A stretch of 5,717 nucleotides of DNA from Burkholderiales bacterium (GCA_021205255.1 JAJPXW010000355.1:5625-11341); one strand, 5' to 3'; positions 1-5,663 are shown, counted from the stretch's first letter. Program-made: numbers and translations. The notes: generated by a model not told the origin, from the sequence alone.

Positions 1-1028
1 AAGTAGCCGATGCGACTGCCAAGCTCGATGGCAAAAGAGTCAGAGTTCGCGGAATTCTCTTTCCGAAAACAAGGCGAAAAAAATATTCCGAATTCACGTT
101 GAAGATGTTGGAAGAAGATGCGGAAGACACCGACATCGACTTTCGGAGAGTATCTCTTTCCATTCTTGCTTTTGGCCAGGAAGCCGAAGTCTTTGAAGAG
201 CTGATTTCCTGGGAAGTTGTGGTTGAAGGAGATCTCAATATCAAGCTTTGGCTTGATAGCAGTTCAGCTTCGATTTCCTTACTACATCCAAAAGTAGTGA
301 AGGCAGTTGGAGAAATAGTGCAAGAGGAAGATCCTCAACTTAAGGAAATACTTTCTGCCTTTGCTGAGAATCCGATGCATAAGCCTAGAGGTGAGGCTGT
401 TATCGAATCGCTTACTAATATTGTTAAGAAAAGGAAATTAAACGTATTAGTAATTGGACCTGAAGGTAAAGGCACTGGTGACATCATTGCTGAATTTGAA
501 AGAGCCGAAGGTCTTAACGAACATGTGGAGCTCAAGAGAGTCAATCAGTCTTTGAGTCCAGGTTCCTACGCAAAGGCTCAAGTCAAAGCACACTTTATAA
601 AATTAGGCGATGAGATTCGTGAATATGCAAAAAGTGGCGACTACGACATTATTTGTCTAGCAAGAGGAGGAGGCGATGCCTCTCAGCTTTCTTCGTTAAA
701 TAACAAATACCTCTGCATGAGCATCATTGATTCCAAGGTGCCTGTCTGTGCAGCCCTAGCCCACGCTAGCGACAATCTATGGCTTAAGCAGTGTAGCGAT
801 CTGTTTACTAATGTTCCTGCCGTGTTTGTTGGTGAACTAGTTAGAGCTGTAAATAACGCCTATCCAGAAGCGGTGCAGTTTACGGCAACCGAACGGATAG
901 CGCCTGCCGTCTCCTACGAAATTGAAGAAAAGAGGCGCTGGCCAAATTATCTAATGTGGGCTTTATGGTTATTTATTCTTGGAGCTTTGGCTTTCTTCCT
1001 ATGGACGCTTTTCGAACACGTATGGTAG
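1..1028 (+). CDS. Exonuclease VII large subunit-like nuclease with C-terminal membrane helix (5'-partial)
   Basis: The frame is open to the left edge (first full codon at 3), so the gene starts upstream. An internal TTG at 99 is the first start-like codon but would cut the N-terminal domain. The first ~100 residues look like an OB-fold (GKRVRVRGIL at codons 10-19). Next comes an ExoVII_L-type core. Counting from the TTG, D128 (GTGDII), R189 (ARGGG), H222 and D225 (AHASD) match the four acidic/basic residues reported as essential in E. coli XseA. In the family these cut single-stranded DNA. XseA is about 450 residues and carries a long coiled-coil stalk after the core, which binds XseB. Here only ~84 residues follow the HxxD motif, and they end in a hydrophobic helix (about 284-304) with a short charged tail. 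The protein is therefore probably membrane-anchored with its core in the cytoplasm. No xseB is visible. Substrate and pathway are inferred. Confidence 0.75.
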   Translation, partial: VADATAKLDGKRVRVRGILFPKTRRKKYSEFTLKMLEEDAEDTDIDFRRVSLSILAFGQEAEVFEELISWEVVVEGDLNIKLWLDSSSASISLLHPKVVKAVGEIVQEEDPQLKEILSAFAENPMHKPRGEAVIESLTNIVKKRKLNVLVIGPEGKGTGDIIAEFERAEGLNEHVELKRVNQSLSPGSYAKAQVKAHFIKLGDEIREYAKSGDYDIICLARGGGDASQLSSLNNKYLCMSIIDSKVPVCAALAHASDNLWLKQCSDLFTNVPAVFVGELVRAVNNAYPEAVQFTATERIAPAVSYEIEEKRRWPNYLMWALWLFILGALAFFLWTLFEHVW

Positions 1029-1080
1029 GAGCGAACAACTAAACGTAAATTAGCTTTCCATAAAAGATCAATAAGTGGCA

Positions 1081-1657
1081 TTACATAACGAGTTTCTGGA
1101 AAGTTGTTATTGCAGTAAAAGCAAGCAGCATTTCAATAGTTAGAACAGCAACTTTCCCCGCGAAAACTGCTGCATTGGCTTTGAAGTAGTCCAAGCTAAT
1201 TAAAGCGCACAAGTGAGTTGGCGTCATCATATGACCCGCCATCCCAAAACTACAGTCACAGCCACAATGTCCAAGCTTCCAGGAGCCAGCATGGCAGCTA
1301 CAGGAATAGTCATAGCGATATAGGCCTGCTCTAGACCAGTCAACATTCCGGTTAAGAAAGCCAAACAAGCCACGATGATTTCCGGCATCCAGCCTAAGGA
1401 AGTCAAAATGCTTTCTATTTCATGAAGGAAGCCTGTTTGCGTAAGAATCTGAATGAAAATCATGATGCAGATGACATCTATGTTCAATTTCAAATCAAAA
1501 GCGCCTTTTAGGAATTGAAAAATGCTAGTGCGTCGATTAAATAGAGCAAGCAATGGAAACCAAAGTACAACGGCGACCCCAAGTGCCACTGGGTAGGCAC
1601 GCCTTTTCAGAAAGGTTTTTATATCTCTGAGGAGTGAAAAAAATTCTGCGATGAGTT
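1081..1657 (-). pseudogene. DUF401 family membrane protein, C-terminal fragment with frameshift
   Basis: A minus-strand relic of a DUF401 integral membrane protein, a permease-like family of uncharacterised substrate, normally about 400 residues. The first frame is open from 1657 (behind an in-frame TAA) to the TGA that closes it at 1227. It encodes several hydrophobic helices and the stretch LTGMLTGLEQAYIAMTIP, which matches the family's conserved glycine-rich transmembrane region. The rest lies in another frame ending at 1081 and carries the family signature MMTPTHLCALISLDYFKA. Joining the frames at about 1240-1250, by restoring one G in a GG run, gives a continuous ~190-residue C-terminal half. 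The N-terminal half is missing. A GTG at 1587-1589 could start the first piece, but the coding frame runs ~20 codons further upstream. The gene converges on the ExoVII-like gene with a 52-base gap. It is non-functional unless the frameshift is a sequencing error. Confidence 0.7.
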
Positions 1658-1999
1658 AGAAAACGAAGCTTTCGAAGGAGGTTGGGGCTTCTATAACTTC
1701 CGAAGACATGGAGACAATCTAGGCAATCTAAGCTATCCAATTGCCATTTATCTTCCGATGCTCGATATTATTAAAGATTCAAGAAACGACCCCAAGGAGG
1801 AGGCCGCTTATAGAAAATCCGACTTCTTGACGATGCTCTCTGCGCAAAAAATAGTTGAGGTATTTGAAATTCTCTTAGGTTGCAAGACATTGCCCAAGCT
1901 TTTGGAAAAAGGTCTGGAAATGCTCACCTCTTCCTAATGTCGGCAAATGGATTTTCACTAGGAACCAGACTGGAATTTGAAGATTCGAGTTCTCTCTAA
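1638..1999 (+). pseudogene. 5'-truncated, frameshifted fragment of an unrecognised gene
   Basis: A plus-strand frame is open from 1638 (just after a TGA) to the TAA at 1935-1937, 99 codons with protein-like composition, including FEGGWGFYNF and LSYPIAIYLPMLDII. There is no start codon at its left end. The first internal ATG is at 1758, with no clear ribosome binding site. From 1868 a second frame is open and ends at TAA 1997-1999. It reads DIAQAFGKRSGN and MSANGFSLGTRLEFEDSSSL, and is more convincing than the end of the first frame. A one-base loss around 1870-1885 would join them into a ~115-residue C-terminal piece. I do not recognise the family. The left end overlaps the left end of the oppositely oriented DUF401 fragment by ~20 bases, so both appear cut at the same point. 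Confidence 0.45.
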
Positions 2000-2148
2000 T
2001 GAGGATAGGTAAGAAGTTAAAGCGCAAGTTTAAGTGCGAGCTCAATGGGTCTGTTGGATGAAAACTCCAACAGGCAAACTTCACTATTTATTCGAATTAG
2101 GTCCGAGGCCAAGTCTTTTATAAGTTTTGCACTTAGGATTCTTTTCGC
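2000..2148. other. Intergenic spacer with a perfect inverted repeat
   Basis: No gene is supported here. The stretch lies beyond the 3' ends of both the plus-strand fragment to its left and the minus-strand secreted-protein gene to its right. CTGTTGGA at 2051-2058 and TCCAACAG at 2066-2073 form an 8-bp stem with a 7-base loop. It sits where a bidirectional terminator would be expected. However, neither strand shows a T-run after the stem, so intrinsic termination is doubtful. Confidence 0.4.
2051..2073. repeat. 8-bp hairpin between convergent ends
   Basis: CTGTTGGA, the loop TGAAAAC, then TCCAACAG: a perfect 8-bp stem with 7-base loop, read directly from the sequence. It may block or process the 3' ends of flanking transcripts. 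The absence of a T-tract argues against a classical Rho-independent terminator. Confidence 0.45.
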
Positions 2149-2589
2149 CTAGTTCCGGTCGGAGAAAAGCCTCCGAAAGAAAGACCAGAGATCAAACTTA
2201 TCTTCTGTCTGAGGCTTTGAGTTTTCCTTCTGTTCCTTTTGCGCTTTCTCCAGCTCCTCCTTTTCAGCAGCTAGGACTTCCTTGAGAATTATCTCGGCGT
2301 TGTACTTTTTCTGGACTGTGCAATTTATCGTCCAGTTGGGAACGAAGACAATGGCCTGCTCGGGGGCACAAAGAGCGCCGATTATGCGAGAGGCCAGGAT
2401 ATTGAAAACCTTCTCATAGCCAGGCCTTCTGTCGGCAGCCTCGTTAATGGGAATGGCAAGCACTTGTCCTTCCGAGCATGTATAGGCCTCGTTTACAGTC
2501 ATGGCTAGGCAGACATTGGGTGTGGCTTGGACTGGGCTAAGAGCGAAAAAGCCAGCGACAATACTGGCAAGAACAATTGATTTTTTCAT
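2149..2589 (-). CDS. Secreted small protein with four cysteines, unknown family
   Basis: Intact 146-codon gene starting at ATG 2589, with AAAGGAGG eight bases upstream. Residues 1-22 form a textbook Sec signal peptide: MKK, a hydrophobic core, and a VQA cleavage motif before TP. The mature protein has four cysteines (27, 38, 74, 90), enough for two disulfides in an oxidising compartment. A Glu/Lys-rich segment at about 103-128 should form a charged helix or coiled coil. The last residues (LWSFFRRLF) are amphipathic and aromatic. No known domain is recognised. It is the second of two minus-strand genes, 153 bases after the stop of the membrane-anchored protein gene, so co-transcription is possible. 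Its exported location is well supported; its function is unknown. Confidence 0.75.
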   Translation of the reverse strand: MKKSIVLASIVAGFFALSPVQATPNVCLAMTVNEAYTCSEGQVLAIPINEAADRRPGYEKVFNILASRIIGALCAPEQAIVFVPNWTINCTVQKKYNAEIILKEVLAAEKEELEKAQKEQKENSKPQTEDKFDLWSFFRRLFSDRN

Positions 2590-2597
2590 TGGGAATG

Positions 2598-2605
2598 CCT
2601 CCTTT
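2598..2605 (-). promoter_or_regulatory. Shine-Dalgarno site for the secreted protein gene
   Basis: On the minus strand this reads AAAGGAGG, eight bases before the ATG at 2587-2589. It fixes the start codon and is the strongest ribosome binding site in the window. Confidence 0.8.
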
Positions 2606-2742
2606 CATGGGAAAATTCCTGAAATTTTAGAGTTGTCGAAAATCCACTTATATGTTGAGTTGGCAACATTGAGAAAGCCATACTCGCTCTTAGATCATAT
2701 AGCTAGCAGTAAAGCTAGATTTTTCAAGGGCTAAGCAAGGAT

Positions 2743-3120
2743 CTAGTTCATAAGTCCTCGTTTGCTGCACTCGTTCTTAAACTGGATGAAGGCATTTGCA
2801 AGCTTCTTTTCAGCTTGGTACTCCTTTCTTCCTGGTCTCGTCATGGCAACATAGAACTGCGCATCGGCCGCCCGTCTTTGCAAGTCCTTGGGTGGATTGG
2901 TGCAGTTCTTCTTGTTGAACTTCAACTCCATTACTCTTTTTAGCGCTTCCTCGGCGCTTAGAGATTCCGCTGCAGATGCTGTCTTCATGGTAGCCAAGCT
3001 GTCGCCTTCGTCGGTGGACTTCGTAGAGGAGCTGTTGCTAGAACCAATTATTACGACCGAAAGACTGCCACCAATTAACAAAACGGCTGCCAGAGTTAAA
3101 AGAGTACTCTTGCCAGACAT
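2743..3120 (-). CDS. Membrane-anchored small protein with two cysteines, unknown family
   Basis: Intact gene of 125 codons from ATG 3120. A TTG two codons upstream (3126) is rejected because the AGAAGG site at 3127-3132 would touch it, while it sits six bases from the ATG. Residues 6-27 are one hydrophobic segment without a clear cleavage site or lipobox, so this is probably a signal anchor. A Ser/Thr-rich linker (28-50) follows, then a charged, helix-prone domain (about 55-123) with cysteines at 73 and 118 that could pair outside the cytoplasm. No family is recognised. It is upstream of the four-cysteine secreted protein gene on the same strand. Both are small, exported and cysteine-bearing, which suggests but does not prove a shared role in the cell envelope. 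Confidence 0.72.
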   Translation of the reverse strand: MSGKSTLLTLAAVLLIGGSLSVVIIGSSNSSSTKSTDEGDSLATMKTASAAESLSAEEALKRVMELKFNKKNCTNPPKDLQRRAADAQFYVAMTRPGRKEYQAEKKLANAFIQFKNECSKRGLMN

Positions 3121-3126
3121 AACCAA

Positions 3127-3132
3127 CCTTCT
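3127..3132 (-). promoter_or_regulatory. Shine-Dalgarno site selecting ATG 3120
   Basis: Minus-strand AGAAGG, six bases before the ATG at 3118-3120. It rules out the upstream TTG start at 3126, which it would abut directly. Confidence 0.65.
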
Positions 3133-3486
3133 CTGAAAATGAGTGGATGAAAGTTTAAAGGCTTGGAGCAGAGGTAGCGCAAAAGTGAACGGATGTTTTG
3201 GCTATGACCTAGACAAGATTGTTCAGCTAACTGTATGAGTACAACCATATGGAAGATAGCCACGATATGAGGGACATACCTTGGGAAGTTCTTGTTACCC
3301 ATGTCAGTCTGTTCATATTCTCTCGGCCTCACTTTCGTATTTGATACTCGATTTCCTATTTTGTTAAGGACTACTGTCGAGAATCGATTTTTGTAGGAAT
3401 CTTTCATTTGAAATAAAAGGTCCGCTGGGAATTTATTCCAATGGACCTTATAAGCAATTTAACGGCTTGATAAAGTAGCTAAAACT
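3133..3486. other. Gap without a convincing gene; contains a palindrome
   Basis: A minus-strand frame with ATG at 3407 is open to 3096 (103 codons). It has no ribosome binding site, overlaps the start of the 125-residue gene in another frame, and loses protein-like character in its second half. On the plus strand, short frames such as 3249-3344 also look partly protein-like. I accept neither. The stretch may be decayed coding DNA. The only clear structure is the inverted repeat at 3414-3452. Confidence 0.4.
3414..3452. repeat. Imperfect palindrome with two-part stem
   Basis: AAGGTCC at 3417-3423 pairs with GGACCTT at 3443-3449 (7 bp). Inside, GGAA at 3428-3431 pairs with TTCC at 3436-3439 around the loop TTTA. 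Two further A-T pairs flank the outer stem. No T-run follows on either strand. It could be an RNA hairpin, a protein-binding operator, or a relic of a mobile-element end. Confidence 0.5.
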
Positions 3487-3609
3487 TTATTTTTTTAAAG
3501 CATCTGCCAAGGCTTCTTTGAAACCAGCCGAACTTACAGAAGCACCAGAAAAATTGCAACAAAATACCACTGGGTTTGGCCAAGCTAACTTAACCAATTT
3601 TCGATTGGG
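3487..3609 (-). pseudogene. C-terminal remnant of an FMN-binding domain protein
   Basis: The minus strand has a 40-codon open stretch that ends at TAA 3487-3489 and has no start codon. Its last ~20 residues read SGASVSSAGFKEALADALKK. This is the characteristic end of FMN_bind domains, found in RnfG/NqrC subunits and flavocytochrome c-type reductases. In those, the S-G-A-T/S motif carries covalently attached FMN on the last Thr or Ser. The residues before it (from about 3556 upward) do not look like the family, so homology stops abruptly and the rest of the gene is gone. The motif is seen directly. The family assignment rests on about 20 residues, so confidence is moderate. Confidence 0.45.
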
Positions 3610-3636
3610 CTATGATGGAAATATCTTGAAAAGGTC

Positions 3637-3693
3637 AGTAACGGGCAGTTACTTTTGAATAAATAGAAGCAGCCCTAAATTTTAAAGTTGCCC
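3637..3693. repeat. Nested inverted repeats upstream of the antiporter gene
   Basis: AGTAAC (3637-3642) and GTTACT (3648-3653) form a 6-bp stem with a 5-base loop, followed by TTT. A wider, gapped inverted repeat pairs GGGCA (3643-3647) with TGCCC (3689-3693), and ACTTT with AAAGT further in. The structures are mutually exclusive. A short terminator, or a regulatory site for the antiporter, is possible but unproven. Confidence 0.3.
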
Positions 3694-3715
3694 TTAAAAA
3701 AAGAAGTTCTATAGC
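3688..3715 (+). promoter_or_regulatory. Possible sigma-70-type promoter for the antiporter gene
   Basis: TTGCCC at 3688-3693 and TATAGC at 3710-3715 are separated by 16 bases in an A-rich stretch, about 65 bases before the ATG at 3779. Both hexamers are imperfect matches, and no strong ribosome binding site precedes the ATG. Low confidence. Confidence 0.28.
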
Positions 3716-3778
3716 CTCTAGAAAAAACGCTAAAAATCGGTATATTTACTCATTTCTAATTGCAAAACTGATAACGAA

Positions 3779-4429
3779 ATGAAAGAGGCTCTAGCGCTCG
3801 GGTTTTTTGTAATGGCGATTATCGTTTGCTTAATAATGGGCTGGTCAGTGATAGTCGCGCTTTTGCTTGGACTGTTAGGTTTCTTTATTTACGGGCTAAG
3901 TAGAGGCTTTTCTTTTCGTTCTCTTTGCCAAATGGCTAAAAAGGGTATTTGGACTGGTTCTAAGGTAATGGTGATTTTGCTTGTCATTGGTATGTTGACA
4001 GGATCATGGAGAGCAAGTGGAACGATTGCCTATTTTGTCAGTTACGCTGTTGAAATAATCTCTCCGCAATTTGCTCTTTTCTGGACATTTTTTCTAAATG
4101 CACTACTAAGCACCATCATTGGAACTTCTTTTGGAACTGTAGCTACCATGGGGGTAGTGGGAATGTCATTATGCATTGCTGCCGGAGTTGATCCAATTCT
4201 TGCTGGCGGAGCTGTCCTAGGAGGAATTTTCGTGGGAGATAGATGGTCGCCAGTGTCCTCTAGTGCTCTTCTAGTTGCGACAATAACTGAGACGCAGCTC
4301 TATAGAAATGTCATAGGGATGTTCAAGACGGGAATCATTCCATTTCTCTTGACATGTGGCATTTACCTAGCTTGGTTTCTTGTTGGATTTCCAAGAAGCG
4401 AAACTCAGTACGGCACAGACCTTTTCTAA
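3779..4429 (+). pseudogene. nhaC: NhaC-type Na+/H+ antiporter, N-terminal half (frameshifted)
   Basis: A 216-codon frame from ATG 3779, the only start codon between the upstream TAA and the coding stretch; its ribosome binding site is weak. It encodes several membrane helices and the NhaC landmarks: WRASGTI (77-83), the glycine-rich GTSFGTVATMG (115-125), and GDRWSPVSSSA (153-163), the family's ion-pathway-like signature. NhaC antiporters exchange Na+ for H+ across the cytoplasmic membrane and are about 450-480 residues. This half ends at TAA 4427-4429 after a short tail that no longer resembles the family, while the remaining half continues in another frame. Together the two halves make a full-length protein of about 455 residues. 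Unless the indel is an assembly error or is bypassed, the product is a truncated, probably inactive transporter. Confidence 0.75.
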
Positions 4430-5114
4430 AGTGTTTGACCTAAGTCCTTGGACTCTTTTGCCCGCCGTTGTTCTACTTGGCCTATTGATCTTTCGAATTT
4501 CTATCATTTGGACCATGGCGGCAAGCATTTTCACTGCTAGCGCCTTAGTAATTTGGGAACAAGGTTTTCCCTTGTCGAAACTTCTTGAATCGCTAGTAAT
4601 GGGCTTTCACTCACCTGATCCTGAAGTAGCCCAGCTTCTTAACGGAGGCGGGTTAATATCGATGGTATCCGTTGTAGTCATTATTTTTATTTCTTGTACC
4701 TATCCTGGCATTTTTGAGGGTACCGGATTAATTGAAAAGCTAAAAAAGAATGTCAACAAAATGGCGATCTTAACAACGCCTTTTATTTCATTGGCCCTAA
4801 CTGCTTTAATAACAGCGATGCTAACTTGCAATCAAATATTGTGTGCAATTATGACAAATCAACTTTGCAGGCCAATCTTTCCTGATAGGGAAGTGCGTGC
4901 AATTGCGCTCGAAGATACTTGCATTCTCTTTCCAGCAGTTATTCCATGGTCGATTGCGTCAGCTGTGCCAGTAGCGACAATTGGAGCTCCGAAAATCTGT
5001 GTGATCAGCGCTTTCTTTATATTTCTCGTGCCTAGTCTTCGTATCATTGCAAGCCTTATCCCAATTAAAAGTGCCCATAAATTCCTAGGCATCGGAAGGA
5101 AAAGAGTGAAATAA
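4371..5114 (+). pseudogene. nhaC: NhaC-type Na+/H+ antiporter, C-terminal half (frameshifted)
   Basis: This frame opens after TAG 4368-4370 and runs to TAA 5112-5114. The first possible start is TTG 4380, which has no ribosome binding site, so it is best read as the second half of the gene at 3779. The frames overlap from 4371 to 4426 and differ by one inserted base (or two lost). Counting from the TTG, the half resumes the family pattern at LSPWTLLPAV (21-30), then LLNGGGLISM (86-95), TCNQ (149-152), LEDT (177-180) and IPWSIA (188-193), with about five membrane helices and a basic tail. These NGGG, NQ and LEDT-PW features are typical of the second half of NhaC. A separate gene is unlikely because neither half alone has the family's full set of helices. 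Confidence 0.72.
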
Positions 5115-5151
5115 ATAAAGACAAAGATAAAGATAAAGAAGAAGGAATCAG
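5115..5151 (+). repeat. AAAGAY hexamer repeat encoding a charged tail out of frame
   Basis: Four hexamers in tandem at 5117-5140: AAAGAC, AAAGAT, AAAGAT, AAAGAA. They lie just after the antiporter stop. In another frame the stretch from about 5095 reads KEKSEINKDKDKDKEEGIS and stops at TAA 5152-5154. Charged tails like this are common at the ends of membrane transporters, so the antiporter may once have ended here. Confidence 0.4.
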
Positions 5152-5385
5152 CTAAGGTTTTGTTTTCCTAACATGTAGGCAAAACACTTCACTACTTTTG
5201 GAATCCATTGCTTGTGGGAGTAGGTGCAAAGTAGGGCGGAAGGAATCTTTCAGTTCTAAAAGAATTTCTAATGCCTCACCTAAAGCTAAGATCCCTCGCT
5301 TATTCCCAGGAAATGAGAACCATTAGGCCCAAGTAGATTTAGAGAAGTCGCGGAGGGCATTGAAAAATTCTGCTGCTAATGGCTT
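5152..5385 (-). pseudogene. Degraded coding fragment, unrecognised
   Basis: Minus strand, ending at TAG 5152-5154. The last 56 codons are open and protein-like (ALGEALEILLELKDSFRP), but no ATG, GTG or TTG start lies at their left end. An in-frame TAA at 5323-5325 separates them from 20 more open codons in the same frame (PLAAEFFNALRDFSKSTWA). This looks like a gene remnant with a nonsense mutation. The family is not recognised. The evidence is only frame openness and amino-acid composition, so it could be chance. Confidence 0.33.
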
Positions 5386-5395
5386 TTATTGAAGG

Positions 5396-5545
5396 TTAGC
5401 TCTTAGGAAGAATAGGGATCTGAACAGTCAGATAATAGATTTTTTCTATCTGCTTGATAGGTTTTATAAAAATTCCATCCCCTGTATAGCTCAAAAACTG
5501 AGTCTTTCTTTTAAGATCTACAGTTTTAATTAAAGCTTTCAGGTC
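5396..5545 (-). pseudogene. Short headless coding-like fragment, unrecognised
   Basis: A minus-strand frame of 49 codons between an in-frame TGA (5546-5548) and TAA (5396-5398). It has purine-rich first codon positions and reads TVDLKRKTQFLSYTGDGIF and IYYLTVQIPILPKS. It lacks a start codon. The opposite strand in the same codon register is also open (5405-5530), but its composition is less protein-like. Possibly a relic related to the fragment just downstream of it on the same strand. Low confidence. Confidence 0.25.
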
Positions 5546-5552
5546 TCAATGA

Positions 5553-5663
5553 ACATCGTTTTATGCAAAGAATGGGAGCTTAGAAATTACAAATAGTCCG
5601 TTTATTGATTTAGCAAATAAATGCTATCCCCTGCTTTCTGTAGCTAAAGAGGCCACTTTCTGA
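5553..5663 (+). other. Short open stretch before the last gene, coding status unclear
   Basis: Thirty-six plus-strand codons after a TGA at 5550-5552, with protein-like composition (SLEITNSPFIDLANKCYP). The stop codon TGA at 5661-5663 overlaps the next ATG as TGATG. It has no start codon. It may be the decayed end of a gene, or just untranslated DNA. Confidence 0.2.

Noticed and set aside
335..544. 69-codon minus-strand open frame
   Set aside because: It lies inside the well-supported ExoVII-like gene and shows no family features of its own.
1537..1740. 67-codon minus-strand open frame
   Set aside because: It overlaps the DUF401 and plus-strand fragments in another frame. Its sequence is Cys/Arg-rich and not protein-like.
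1875..2084. 69-codon minus-strand open frame
   Set aside because: Opposite the second frame of the plus-strand fragment, with no ribosome binding site. The plus-strand reading is more convincing.
2685..2725. CTAGC-AGTAAA-GCTAG hairpin followed by T5 as a plus-strand terminator
   Set aside because: The stem is only 5 bp and weak, and no plus-strand gene lies upstream. For the minus-strand gene the T-run is on the wrong side.
2501..2734. 77-codon plus-strand open frame
   Set aside because: It is antisense to the signal peptide region and start of the secreted protein gene, which has a strong ribosome binding site.
2888..3136. 82-codon plus-strand open frame
   Set aside because: Antisense to the membrane-anchored small protein gene, with no start context.
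3096..3407. 103-codon minus-strand open frame upstream of the 125-residue gene
   Set aside because: No ribosome binding site, it overlaps the neighbouring start in a different frame, and its second half is not protein-like. Its first 50 codons could still be a relic.
4371..4429. Programmed +1 frameshift joining the NhaC halves
   Set aside because: No slippery codon with good re-pairing, no internal Shine-Dalgarno stimulator and no obvious downstream structure. An indel is simpler.
4859..5092. 77-codon minus-strand open frame
   Set aside because: Fully antisense to the conserved C-terminal half of NhaC.
5429..5452. CAGATA...TATCTG inverted repeat with a T-run in the loop as a terminator
   Set aside because: The stem is only 6 bp, the T-run lies in the loop rather than after the stem, and it is more than 300 bases from any intact gene.
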